This document shows, piece after piece, positions 45,397-57,451 of a DNA stretch of 64,000 bases. Under the pieces are notes generated by a model, which had not been told where the DNA came from, did no database searches, and saw only the letters and a program-made list of their open reading frames with translations. Position numbers and translations under genes: made by a program. Position 1 is the stretch's first letter. Each line of letters opens with the position of its first letter. Location of the stretch: contig JANPYM010000009.1 of assembly GCA_025890175.1 (NCBI GenBank), positions 2,472,250 to 2,536,249 of the forward strand. Reading direction: 5' to 3'. This stretch comes from Ciborinia camelliae (lineage: Eukaryota; Ascomycota; Leotiomycetes; Helotiales; Sclerotiniaceae).

Positions 45397-46810
45397 ATGG
45401 AGTAAGTCATATTATTCACGTGACTACGCGTTTTCTAACTCATGTCACAGGAACACCCCATTTGAATTGAGACCCCAAGGCCAGACCTATCCTCTCACAT
45501 TGGATGAGCGTCTTGCCCATGCAGATAGTTATCGTATCGACCATGAACTCCTAGAAACTACTCGTGAAAGTATCCATACGTTTTACCATAGCTCCTTTCC
45601 AAGCGCACACACCGGCAACCCTAAAAATTGCGAGAGTTGTATTGGAATGAATCGTCAGATGCGCAAGGCCTATCAGGATTGGTACCTCTCAGATGAACCG
45701 GATCGCTGGTACTCCAAGCTCTTCGACTATAAGGCAGAATTACAGTCGATGTTTGAGCAACCTCAAGTCTACAGTCTTGCCGATATCCATAAGAGGGCAG
45801 ACCAAGAGCTTCGGGCGCATTTAAAAAAAGATCTTTGCGCATACAGACCAGATGATAGCGAAGATGTTGCTGAATTTAAGGATCGTACTGCAATGGAACT
45901 TGACGAAGGGAGGGACATCTCAAAAGTTTTGACTTCCTACTTAACTGAGCAAATTAAGTCGTGCCCACCGAATCAGGTCGACTTTATCCTTCGCATTAAC
46001 GATACTACTACCACCGAAGAACGAATTCCAATCTACGTCACATATTATTGCAGCCCTCTAGAGACGGATTCAGCCAGTATACGGAACTCCAAAACTAGAT
46101 ATGCACGTATGTTTGAAAGTGGCGTTCCCCACGATGAAGTTGTTGCTATAATTAAGAAGGAAAGTACTCGTACGAAGGAAGTGGAAATAGCACATCTCCA
46201 AAGTCGCCTCAACGCACTCAATCTCGCACAATCTGCTCACCTAAAGGCAAAAGCAAAGAAAGCCAAGAAAGATGCCCTCAAATCCCAACGTCACCAAGAG
46301 GTGATAAAGGAGAGTAAAGCGCTTTGTTCATATGACGGTTGTGATGAGGACGTGGATCTAGCTGTACCAGATGGTGCTCTCCAATGCGTTTTATGTGATT
46401 GGATTGCTTCAAAGGTTCCAGAAGATCGAGATCATAAAAGGTACTATTATTGCTGTCCTGATCATGCTCTTCTGGATCATGAAGTTCACGATAAAGCCGA
46501 TCATTATTGCCTGAGCGCTCATTGGAAAGATTGTTGCCTTTCGGAATTTGGCTCCGGTGGTAATGAAACCTATGACGGAATGGGTTTGTGTAAAGTTTGC
46601 TTAGTTAGTGGACACAAGGCTCTTTTCTGCTCCGAAGAGTGTTACGAAAAGAATTATAATCAACATGCTGCAGAGTGGCACACGGATGAGAACGCACAGA
46701 ATTCGCTGGAAGTTTTTCAAATGCCGGATGATTTGATAATCCAGGATGTTGGTGATGATCCTGGAATAGAGAGTGGTGAAGTGGAGGATACGGAGATGAA
46801 GGATGTTTGA
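45397..46810 (+). CDS. Uncharacterised protein with coiled coil and Cys/His-rich (MYND-like) region
   Basis: Two exons: a 5-base first exon (45397-45401, ATGGA) and 45451-46810, joined over a 49-nt intron (GTAAGT..CACAG), giving 454 residues starting MENTPFELRP. An alternative start upstream without the intron is possible but would add an unlikely, family-less tail. The N-terminal half is mixed alpha-helical with a CESC pair. Residues about 230-292 are charged and helical, likely a coiled coil with a Lys/Ala-rich end. Residues about 294-412 contain some 18 Cys and many His (LCSYDGCDED, CVLCDW, YYYCCPDHALLDHE, LCKVCLVSGHKALFCSEEC, then HAAEWH). The CxxC-x11-CxxxC spacing with late His resembles a MYND zinc finger but is not canonical. 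The tail is acidic. I do not recognise a named family. Confidence 0.85.
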
Positions 46811-47418
46811 TATTGGAATCATATCAAACTTGATGTATTATAGTGATGAGTTAGACGAAATGAAAACGTATTTTAATCTTTGAGCCGGTTCTGAGCATTT
46901 AGTTGATGTCATCTGAACTTATCTTCCTCGCAGGACTATACATTCGTTATGTGGAGGAGTTTCCAATGCTTGGCGACTGCCATTCAAAGTGTTTGGAACA
47001 GATCTTTTTTTTTTGGCTTGCTGAGTGACCATGTATCTTGAGAGTGTTGTCTCATTTTTAATACAAATATTTTACTATTTTTCAAAAAAATCAAGGTACT
47101 GATAAATTCGGTTCCAGTTTTTATCTTGTGAGCCCTAGGTCTTTACCTTGAAACTCTCATTTTGTACATGGATTTGGGAATCTAGAACATCGAATCACGA
47201 TTTGGCCATCCAGATTGATGTTGAGAATGAACATGGGTTTTTGAGTTTAACTATTCGTCAATTGGAACAGGTCTCTGACTAAATCACTTTAGATTTATGT
47301 AGGGCTTTGTAGATTAAATTTTATTTGAAGTTATTGATGTACATATTCTCCCCAACTCGCTCAAAATCCTCTTCCCATCACACCTCGTATACTGAACATT
47401 TCTACTATCCAAGAGATC
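46811..47418. other. Convergent intergenic spacer
   Basis: About 600 bases of AT-rich sequence between two convergent genes, with a T run at 47006-47013 and no coding frame. It presumably holds both polyadenylation regions. Confidence 0.55.
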
Positions 47419-47931
47419 CTACGCAGTCATAAAAATACTCCTTTTGTCATTCTTATTTGCCTTTATTTCCCAATCTACATCTTGATCGATTTCTCGGGTC
47501 CGGTCATCCTGCTTTAGATGAATAGAAACACATTTGACCATGCGGCTACCGCTTTTTGATGTAAAACTCTCGAAAAGGTGGAAACCCTGAGGACATTCAA
47601 TAATTTCGTTGGAGTCGAAAGATCGTTTCGATAGATGTGATTCCTAAAATGGAGAATGTAAGTTAGCAGATGAATTAAAGGCAACAGGGTAGTATTCCGA
47701 AGTTACTTGCAATCTGTAAATTATTACTATAAGTGATAATGTTACCACCGGCGTTAGGAGTTCTCTTGGACTAGTTAGCGATTTGTGTGAGAGTTTTGTA
47801 ATAATTATGGTTGAATGTAAAATCAATCCATTGACAAAGGTTTTGAAAGAGAAAATGCTTACTGGAAATGGAATCGCGGAAACGACTCCAACAGCTGTCA
47901 GTCCCAGAATGAAGATGGAAAGTGGATGCAT
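47419..47931 (-). CDS. Small secreted protein, candidate effector
   Basis: Two exons (47931-47863 and 47643-47419) joined across a 219-nt intron with GTAAGC donor, GCTAAC branch site and CCATTTTAG acceptor, giving 97 residues. Residues 1-19 form a clear signal peptide (MHPLSIFILG to VVSA), with cleavage likely before IPFP. A Lys-Arg pair follows in SHLSKRSFD, a possible Kex2 site that would release a mature peptide of about 67 residues starting SFDSNEIIECPQG. Only two cysteines are present (IIECPQG and MVKCVSI), enough for one disulfide. The C-terminal third is charged (KQDDRTREIDQDVD). No homologous family was recognised. A three-exon model through 47690-47770 was tested but cannot hold the frame. 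Confidence 0.7.
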
Positions 47932-50206
47932 TTTAGAGAGTGTATGGCTGGAGAATTGGCGCAATCAGCTAAACTTCATCAAATGTACTTGCAGTGAGCA
48001 GAAGTTCTATGTACTTTACAAACACCTGAAACGAGGTAATAGAAAGAAAAATTGCAGGGTCAAAGTCGATCTATAACATTGCCTTGAGAGATATGATTCC
48101 GGAATATGGTAATTAGGTAAAGGAACGTTGCGTCCATTCATTTTCTTAAGACCAGTATATCCGAGTTGACATCGGGAGTGCCAATGTTAAGTAACGTGGC
48201 TCAGCCTTTGATGATTTTGTCTTGTACCACGAAATGAGACATTAGACGAAAATACCCCACGAGTTGTGAAACTATATGACCTTGAATGCCACGCTAATGT
48301 ATGATGGGCATGACCTGTAGTTCAAGGAAGTGGGAAAAGATATCCGAGGTTACAAAAGTTTTTGGATATGAAGAAAATAGTATATGATTAGTAACTCCCC
48401 GGATGTTACCCCTCGGCTAATACATCCAGTATTGGTTATTGTATAGCATCTGAGCGTAACATTGCACTACGACACATTTCGACCCCCGGGAGATGATCTC
48501 GCATATTAAATAAAGCAATCAGTACCTCACTTTCGGCACAGGGTACCAACATTAGAAACATTGTCAATATGGGGACTGATTTCCTAGCTCCGAAGACTCA
48601 TCGTGGGTAAAATTCAAAGGGTTATAGAAATGGAGGCGAACTATAAGAGCACAGAACGATCTACGTATGAAGAAAGATATCGCGATCTGTCTGTACACTA
48701 TCAGGAGATATTTATTGACAGTAGGACACCACATTTGCGACAAATAGATAACCCAATTTCTGTTCAATGAACATTTTCCAGTGACAGTGGGCGATGACAG
48801 TAGTCCAGTCATCATAACTGAGCATGTACACAAATTTTAGTACTTTTCATTGCAATAAAAATCAGAGCTTTATCTTTTTTACCTGACTCCGGGTCCTGTC
48901 CCAGTTCCAAACCCGGATCTATCGGCGACCTTAGAGGTATACATATGGAAACACAACTTTCGTATTCCTATCTCGTGAACTTGATATGTTTTTTATCACA
49001 GACACTGAAGATATTAGATTATAGACGGAACTTGACGTCACTAAAACTTTTCTATAAAATCTACTACCGATTGCAAGTTTTCGGGATAGTATGGCGTAGA
49101 TATTCAAATCTTCTCAAGCAATGAGGCAATGAGGCAATTCTCTCAACATTCAAATTTCAACTCAGGTTTACGTGCTATGAATGCAACCTCTTTTCAACTC
49201 TATTTCTTTAAGTCAAGTTTCGTCAAAAAACATATAGACAATAATTAACAATGTACCATTTCCCCGACTTCTCCATCACTCATCGTATCTGTGTACTTCA
49301 AATTCAATAATACATATACGTCCACGGACTTTTATTATTTCACTACATTTTTTAATAATCAATAACATCTTTTTGAATTAAGGTGGGTTCAGCACTACTC
49401 GAATATCTATCTATCTATGTTCTACTGCTCCTTTTATCCATCAACTCTCCGTATTCATTTTGACTGGCATTACAAGTACCAATACAAAACCCACGGGGAT
49501 GAATTTATTTTCCCTTGACCTATAACATTAGATTCATCCGATGGGTTCAATAGTCTAGCTAGTTTCAGCTTTTCAGAAAACTAGTCTGAAGATTAATATT
49601 CGGATTAGATCAGTTGTACTTTTATTTCACAGCCATCGTCTCCAATTCTTTTCCATGAAAAAAGCAAATTATAGATTCTCCGGGGACAAAAAAGAGAAAT
49701 AGCTTGAACGTTGAAATAGCATAGATATCTAGAAGTTGGCCCTGAGCAGGCTTTCCTATTGTGGCTGATCAGTGCGCCTACCTATAAAATACGATTGTAG
49801 ACTTCAACTACTATCGTGCATCCCCGATTTTGTTGTCATTTTACTCTGCCCTTTTCATTCCTCTATCATGCTTGCCCCTGGAATTATTAACTTGAAGTTA
49901 ATCTTTTAGTTATGGGAAGGTAACCAGCTTTCATCTTTCTCGGTAGAAGGACCCCTTTTCCTATCACAGAGGTCTTGACAACTATTGGAATTTTCTATTC
50001 ATTGCTATTCAAGTTGTCGAATATTTTTGACGGATCTCCGTCCGCCCCTTTAAATTCCCGGTTCATTAATTTGAACTTGAATAGATGAACCTGCATCAAT
50101 TTCCTATCTATCCGTCATGGCGCTGGTATTCATGAGTCCTATCACCCCGATATAGCATAGCATCATCATCCTTTATCCCATGTCATAATCCATTTCATAC
50201 ATTGCC
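47932..50206. other. Gene-sparse AT-rich region between two secreted-protein genes
   Basis: Over 2 kb without supportable coding sequence. The left end is the promoter of the 47.9 kb gene; the right end is the 3' flank of the 51 kb gene. No repeats of note beyond GAGGCAATGAGGCAAT at 49122-49137. Confidence 0.55.
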
Positions 50207-51053
50207 TTATTTCCCAGTAGAGTTTCCATTACTACTACCATTACCAATACCGCTACCATCACCATAACAAAAATCACTTCCATCCTCCGGATACCTATCA
50301 TTGAAATATATACCCCCAACCAAACTTGGAATGATCAAAGGAATACCATCATGAAATGGATCACTGAAAAGCGTCACGTTGAAGAGAAAACATTGGGTTC
50401 CTAGTTTTTTGTTTAGTTAGTAAGTTAGTTACGATTATGATTATACAAAATATATATCCATCCATCGAACGAGGGAGAGATATGAGAGTCGGAGTCAGGC
50501 AAAAAGAAAGAAAGAAAGCTATGTATATTATGAAGGGAAATGATAGTTACGGATGGAAAAATATATATAAATTTTCCAAGTGAAATAAATCTTATATACA
50601 TACCCCATAATTCATAACTCTCGCATTCCAAAACCTCTTGACAATAAAGCTGACAGCTAATTTCATCACGAACAATTTGCATCTGGCGAACTTGAAATTC
50701 GTCGATTTTTCCTGGGAGTCCTTGATAACTATATTTATTTATTACTATATTCATTGATTTTTTCATATGAATGAGCCTCAAACCCCCTAATCTTTTCTTG
50801 AAAGACGTAAAGAAGGAAAAGGAAACAGGGAAACGAACTGGCAATCCTTAACAGAGGTTTTGGTAGCAACGATACTGCTAGTTGTATAGGTAGTTGTTGC
50901 CAGTGGTGTGGACGTTACACCAATACCGCTTGATAGATTTCCAAATCGGACATTTCCCGCTACATGAGGTGTAGCAAGGGCGGATGCTGATGTGGTAGTG
51001 CAAAGGCTGCCTAGAGGGAGGACGCATTTGAATAAAGTTTTAATTGAAAACAT
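50207..51053 (-). CDS. Secreted six-cysteine protein, PAN/apple-like
   Basis: Three exons: 51053-50827, 50728-50604 and 50400-50207, with introns of 98 and 203 nt, giving 181 residues. The N-terminus is a signal peptide (about 1-25), followed by a Thr/Ser-rich linker. Six cysteines remain after it (71, 101, 105, 111, 121, 162), in DCQF, ISCQLYCQEVLECESYELWG, TQCFLFN and DFCYG. The Cx3Cx5C then CESY/CFLFN pattern resembles small fungal PAN/apple-like secreted proteins. The second junction (GTATGT..AACTAG) is strong. The first donor (CCCT/GTTTCC) is weak but is the only one that keeps frame into YQGLPGK. The tail is Gly/Ser/Asn-rich. Function unknown; perhaps a wall or host-interface protein (inference). 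Confidence 0.7.
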
Positions 51054-53132
51054 TTCGATATAGTTGAATGAAATTTTTGAATGTAAAATTTCCCTAATTC
51101 GTCTCCACGAGGATTTGTCTCAAAATGTTGGGAGTTGCAGGTTCCAAAAAAGAAAATGGTGAGGTTGGAATGTTGAATTAAATGCTTCAAAACAGTCGGC
51201 GAATGCAGGAGTTGAATGGCCTGTGTAACGAGATGATGCAGATGCAGATATCGACTGATATTTATACTTCCAGCGTACCACGCCACATAATAATGGTGAA
51301 TACCTACCTAGGTAGTTATAGTATTATGATTATGAATAGGTATTAACCGTTGTTTCATATGGGAGTATGTAAGCATACAGTAATAGTATTACAATAATTT
51401 CTCCTCTTTCAGCTATACAGCAGCTGACATTAAGACCCCTAAATCTCAGCTCGGATAATACTCGCCGCCGCCCAAATCATCTCCACCACAGAAACCTTAA
51501 GCCACTATCCATCCCTCCATCCATTTATCCCTCCGTCTATTTCTCATATATCCAACGCAAAATCCAATCTCAAAATCCAATCCCACCACATATAAACAAA
51601 CATTCAAGTTCCAAGATATTCGATGTTCGGTACTGATTCATTAGTGTATACAAATGCTGACTACTCTACTTACTCTCCTACCCAGACTCAAAACCAAAAA
51701 AAACCAATTTGAGTCACCCAAATAAACTGTAAAGATGGGATGATTTTATAGAACGCAAGAAGCAAAACACAAGTACTAACCTTCAAGTTGAACCTGATTA
51801 TGATTTAGTTTATATGGCATACTAATCCATCCATCCATCTCTCTCCCTCCCTCCCTCCAAGAATTTAAATCCCTTCACCCGAATCCCTTCCTTCATCTCT
51901 TCCCCTCCCTCTCTTTACCCAAATCCCTCCATCCTCATTTCCCATCATTCATGCACCCAAATACGCATTTTCAAAAAAACCACCTATACCACAATATCAC
52001 TACCTACCCACTAATCTCCCTACCCTACAAATCCAACCCTTGCAAGTTCGGCTCCGAGTGCTCAACAATGAACAAGGCTAGCGTTAGCCAGGCTAGGTAT
52101 ATACCAGTGAGGTTAGCTATCGGTATTCATATATACAGTGTATTCATATCTATATCCATATCCAAATAATAAAGGCATTAGATTAGATGAGTTAACAAAA
52201 CTTGCACATCCACATCTCACCCATCAACCCAACCCACACCACGCCAATTAAAGAACATCCTACCCCACCCTACCCTAAATTACCTACTACCACCTACCCT
52301 ACCTCCCCCCTAAACCGTCTGCCTTCAAACCACCCAAATCACCCAAATAACCATGCTAGTGAAATAGAATGAAGGGAGGTAAGATTACCTAGCTGCATAG
52401 TAAATGAAAAGATAAATAAAAACGAAACCAACTTTATATGATGTTTAATCGAGAAAAGAGGTTTCAGAAAGTTCCCACTAGCCACTAACCACCAATACAG
52501 TACAGTAGGTACAGTACATTAGCAGGCACATCAATAGGTACCTATATCAATACAGGTAAGGTACCAGGGAAGGATCCACTCACTGGCATATGGGTAAGTT
52601 ATAAAAAAAAACAAACACTCTTAAAAAGTAAATGAATTCAGATTCAAGTTCCGCATCTTTCAAGTGAGCCGACCATCGCGGGCAAGAAAGTATCAATCAA
52701 TAAAAGGGAAACCAAACTATCTCAATATATTAATCAATAATAATTAACCAACCAAGCCAAAGCCTTCAGTTATCTACTACAGGATGTTCTCATAAAGGAC
52801 AAATGACCCCTAAAAGAAGCAAGCGCGTTATTCTTCCATCCTCACAATTATAACATAACTCAAAAAATATCACCCATTACCAAATATAACCAATAACCAA
52901 CCAAGGCACTCAAAGCAGAACCACCAAACTACGTGATATTAAGAAAATGAACCATGTATTACTCTTGAGGACTCGGAAATCATCAATCCCGACAGATACC
53001 AGAAATTCTGGATGTTATTAGAGATAAATCCAGATGTTAAGATAGGATGGCAGTCAGCCTGGTAACCCAATCTTTGGTCTGCCATCCGATGTATATAAAT
53101 CCAAATCGTGCTCTTTCTCTTATATCTCATGA
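51054..53132. other. Intergenic, simple repeats
   Basis: No gene was found in about 2 kb. Contains ACCTACCTAGGTAG at 51302-51315, CCATCCATCCATC and CCCTCCCTCCCTCC tracts at 51828-51858, CTACC-rich sequence at 52258-52310, and GTACAGTA repeats at 52497-52520. Frames present are repeat products. Confidence 0.55.
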
Positions 53133-55009
53133 TTATTGGTTGCTTGCCGCAGCAGCAGCTGAAGCCATCTTTGCCAACAAGGCATGGTCAGCAGAAACTC
53201 TTCTTTCTTGCTCTGGTTTTGATTGTGATGATTTGACTGGTACGGTGGGGGTAATAGTGGGGAGTTGTTTGTTGGTACTCGTGGTGTTGTGAGGGCGTAA
53301 CTCAGCTTCCAAACCGGAAAGCATCGACATTTGTGATGTATGAACCTACAACATAGGGGAGTCAGCAGTTGCTTAGCGAGTGAAGAGGGAGATGAAAAAT
53401 ATAAAAGATTGAAACAGTTAAACATTGAAATAGAGTACAATATTCGGATCAAATCAGACAATTAAATAGGGTTAATATTCAAATAGGGCGAAGGATTCGA
53501 AGGAGAGAAAAATCCAAATAGAGTTGAATATTGAGGGGTATGAAAAACTTACTGGGAGATGTCTACTTGATCCACTTCCTCCACTTCCTCCAATAGTGGT
53601 AACACCACCACTGGTACTTGGTAAGTTTGATCGTTCCGGTGTATGCTTCTTATCGACAATTAACAATCCATCTTCCGATGCTGCTGGAGAATCTCTTTGG
53701 GTCGAAACAGATGCTGTAGCTTCAAGTTCTCCATCTTTGACATCTTTCCAAGAACATTTGGCATGTTTCTTTGTGCATGCACCACAGGCAGTCATATGTT
53801 TGGTGCATGTGAATCGTAATCGTCGGCATCGGTCACATGGTGGTGTAATTGGATCCCCTCTGTGTAATTTCTCAATCCTAGCAGCCATCAAAACCCGATA
53901 TTGTCCTTCGAGTCCATCATCTGAATTGGATGGTGGTTGAGATACTCGTTGATTATCAGATCCTGGATGTGCACCATTGAAGGAATGAAAGTTGGAATGA
54001 TCAGTATTGTTGGGACGAGGTTGCTTTGTTCTTGGTTGAGATGGTAAAGATTGACGACGATTTGGGCTGTGAAATTGTTCCAATAGATCTTGTTGTAACT
54101 TGGCAGTCTCACCATTGAGCTGAGCAGGGGATCGACTTCGATTGATCGCAGAAAATGGTTGAGATGAGAAAGGAAGGGGAGATTCGGAAGGTTGTTCGGG
54201 AGATTTCTTTGCCACAATAGCATTCTTTCTTAATTTCAACTGATAGTTGAGTTGTCTTGCTTTACTAGCAACAGCATCAGCTTTTTTAATTAGCATACCA
54301 AGTCGATTCTCAAGAATGAGTAGAGTTCCGAGCTCAGAGGTCTCATCTTCGGGGATGGGTTGACTTGGGATCATTCTTTCCGGAGCACCTGATCTGATTA
54401 ATCGATAATCGTCTTCGGATATTTCAATTTGACCTCCATTCATCCAAAATCGACAGACTTTCATGCCATGTAATGTGTCGCTAAGGATAAAATCTGCTGG
54501 GTTACTCCGGGAGAAAGCAACAATTTCTAACCAGGTGATCGGGGTTTGTTCAAGAGCATAGGAGCTTTGAATGACTTTGATTGAGCCTTCGAAAAGTTTG
54601 TCGAATGTCTTCAGTAGCAGGGGGGCGACTAGTTTTGCGCCGAGATTGGATGCCAAACTTTCGCGTCGTTGAAGAACACCTAGCCAGGTCAGATATTGTA
54701 TTCCCTAAATGGTCCGAAGCAAGTAGAACTCCCTCCCTCCCCCGCACCGGAATCAATGCACGTGATATCTATATACATACCTTCGTATTCATCCAACATG
54801 CCCAAAACATCCCCGAAAGTTTCCGAATCTCCCTCAACCAACTTGAGCCTATCACTCCTAGCCTTCACCAAATAGTTGATCTGCGTAGCGGCGGTTGGAG
54901 TCGCGTTCTCTAATCGAGGAGCTTGTGTTATTCGACCATGACCTTGACTACCAGAACTTTCGGGGCTACGTTTTCGCTTTTCGCCATGAGTTTCCGTTGT
55001 AGGTTCCAT
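53133..55009 (-). CDS. Zn2Cys6 (fungal binuclear cluster) protein with C-terminal zinc cluster
   Basis: Three exons: 55009-54781, 54679-53553 and 53345-53133, with introns of 101 and 207 nt, giving 522 residues. The N-terminal tail carries a basic GEKRKRSPE motif (possible nuclear signal). A folded region from about 40 to 180 includes TWLEIVAFSRSNPADFIL, VCRFWMNGGQIEISEDDYRL and a helical ENRLGMLIKKADAVASKARQ segment. A polar linker follows. The cluster is at residues 358-385: C-x2-C-x6-C-x6-C-x2-C-x6-C with CDRCRRLRF, then Gly/Ser-rich sequence and an Ala-rich end. It is probably a transcriptional regulator. The late position of the cluster is unusual, since these clusters are mostly N-terminal. 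The specific family was not recognised. Confidence 0.85.
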
Positions 55010-56448
55010 GGCTATGGTTGGAAGGTAATTGATTGAGACGGTGAAATACAATGAGATGATAGATAATGTGTACGTGAAGGGAGAAGATGAGCGCGGAAGA
55101 CAAAGTGGAGAAGGAGGAGAGGCGGGGATTTCAATGAAGAGAGTAGAAAATAGGTATTGAACAAAGGATTTAAGTGAGGTGATGGTACTTCTTCAAAGTT
55201 ATATGTGAATTTGAACATCCAATATCCAGAATTCACCAAAGACCAATGATGTATGAGGTTTTGTTGCTGATAGACAAATCGTGAAGTAGTTTGTGGGAAG
55301 GGAGGGAGGTTTTTCTAAAGCGGAAGGAAGGACTCCGCTCGCTGTTTCCTCGGAAGAAAATTCAAAGAATCCCAAAGAAATATGCACGTGATGATAGCCT
55401 TCCGGTGGCGGCCTTCCCTCTCTCGGGAGGTAAAGGTTTAGGTATGACGGGTGAACCAATGTTAACCAATGTTATCCTATCATTGCATTGTTTTAAGTAC
55501 TAGGTAGGTACTTAGGAATGGGTAAGATGTTGAATATATCATGCTTAGACAGGAATGAAATGAAAGTATTGATTATCAGATATAGATATATATTTCTAGA
55601 ATATTTTCATTTAAAGGGGTGTGATTTATTTCTTCAATATATGATATACATTCTTTCTGAACAGAACACCATACATGTATGTACTCCAGTCTCCATTCAT
55701 CCTCCGCCCTCCTCTCCACTCACTCCCTTACCTAAGGAAAAAGGAGGTTTGTACTACGATTAGACATTTGAACCCCTTTTCTAGAACTCAAAAGATGCGT
55801 ATTGTTTATTTAGATACCCAGCTAGGTAGGTAGATAGCTATATACCTATATATAATGTTTTCCCTTAATGCTTCTCTTCTCAGCTGCTTACTTTATTTTC
55901 CAAATGATTGACAGACCCGACCTGTTAGAACTTGAATGATAAAAAACCCACCTAAAGTTAAAGTGTAGGTAGTGTCCGAAAGGTAGTATTGGCGAGGCTG
56001 AAGTCCATAAGCCACAACATTGACATCAAATCAATATTTACATAGCCTTTCAGCTACCACTATCTACCTACATACAAAACAAATCAACCAGAATAGGTAC
56101 ATCTCATCTCTTCCAACCAAATTCCCACACTCTTTTATTATTGCATTGATCCTTACTGTGAGCTTTCATTCACCAAGTACAATTTCCTTTTTTGTGCATC
56201 TGATCTGCGATTTGAAAATTACAAGGGATTCTTGGATATAGAAATCCATCTAAGTCATTGACATCATCATCGTCAAAAGGGGCTGCTCAAACTAACTCCC
56301 TATTCTCCTCCCTTTCGATTGATAATAGAATATTGCAACACCTTAATTCGACTCTATAACTACGACAATTACGACGACTACCGCCCCCCTCACTTCCATT
56401 CCCTCCCCAACTCTCCACCACAAATCCACACCCACCCCAAAAGATAAA
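55010..56448. other. Divergent intergenic region
   Basis: About 1.4 kb between the divergent Zn2Cys6 gene and GNA1. It holds AGCTAGGTAGGTAGATAGC at 55820-55838 and CTAGGTAGGTACTTAGG at 55501-55517. The C/T-rich tract at 56290-56445 is the likely GNA1 leader. No gene was seen. Confidence 0.55.
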
Positions 56449-57093
56449 ATGGCCTCGACAGATATCCCAGAAACCACCCCAAACGGTCACCCCTCACCTC
56501 CCGGACTCTTCGGACCCTCCCTAATCTCTCCCCCAAATTTCCCAATCCCTCCCCCATCCTACAAGCTACGGGCGCTCCAAAAGACGGACTACGCCCTCGG
56601 ATTCCTCGACGTTCTACGAGTCCTCACCGTCGTCGGAGACATCACCGAAGAGCAATGGAATGAGCGCTATGATTGGTATGATAATCAGGGAAAGGGAGGA
56701 TATTATCTATTGGTGATTGAGGATCAGGATCGGGGAAAAATCGTCGCCACGGGGGCTTTGATTGTAGAGAGGAAATTGTATGTGTATCCTCATTCTTATT
56801 CTATTTTTCATTTATATTTCTATTGTGTGTGATGGATAAATGCTAACGCCCCCCTCCCCCTCCTCAGCATTCACAACCTAGGGCTCGTCGGCCACATCGA
56901 AGACATAGCCGTATCTCTCGACCAACAAGGAAAGAAGCTCGGTCTAAAAATGATCCAAGCCCTCGATTTCATCGCCGAGAAGATCGGTTGTTACAAAAGC
57001 ATCTTGGATTGTAGTGAAGCCAACGAGGGTTTTTACGTCAAGTGTGGTTTCAAGAGGGCCGGTTTGGAAATGGCTCATTATTATGAGCATTGA
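56449..57093 (+). CDS. GNA1: Glucosamine 6-phosphate N-acetyltransferase
   Basis: Two exons (56449-56777 and 56868-57093; 90-nt intron with GCTAAC branch and CCTCAG acceptor) give 184 residues. A Pro-rich N-terminal tail precedes a compact GNAT domain. Motifs include LRALQKTDYALGFLDVLRVL, the substrate-binding VGHIEDIAVSLDQQGKKLG with the acetyl-CoA pyrophosphate loop QQGKKLG, then KSILDCSEANEGFYVKCGF. The enzyme acetylates glucosamine-6-phosphate with acetyl-CoA, the second step toward UDP-GlcNAc, which feeds chitin, N-glycans and GPI anchors. It is a cytosolic dimer in yeast. The length fits filamentous fungal orthologues (yeast 159 residues), the extra being the N-terminal tail. Confidence 0.96.
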
Positions 57094-57451
57094 AAATGAG
57101 ATAAGCTGAGGAGTTAGTGCTGAGGAGTTAGAGCTGAGGTGTTGGAGGATTGAACATTGAACATTGAACATTGAACTTACGAGTACATTTTTGCGTTTGG
57201 TACCAGACCATTGGGAGGGATTTGAGATTTAAGCATTCAGCATTCAGCAAAGCAAAGCGTCATAGTTAGATGTCTAAAAGGATACCATGCACACACAAGT
57301 TTGTATTTGGCGGGAAGGAAGAAATCAGATACTCCCTTCCAATTAAAAATCAAGGCAAATTTATTAGATTATAAGATGATAATGATTTCTCCCCCCTCTC
57401 CCTCCCCTCAGAATCTATTCGTTGCACATACATACATCATATTCTAACCCA
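57094..57451. other. Convergent intergenic spacer
   Basis: Shared 3' flank of GNA1 and the acidic orphan gene. It contains short direct repeats AGTTAGTGCTGAGG/AGTTAGAGCTGAGG (57112-57137) and three TTGAACA units (57151-57175). No coding signal. Confidence 0.6.

Noticed and set aside
47644..47862. An extra exon (about 47690-47770) in the small secreted protein gene
   Set aside because: Every donor there leaves phase 1, which pushes the last exon into a frame stopping after 16 codons. The two-exon model keeps phase 0 and a good branch site.
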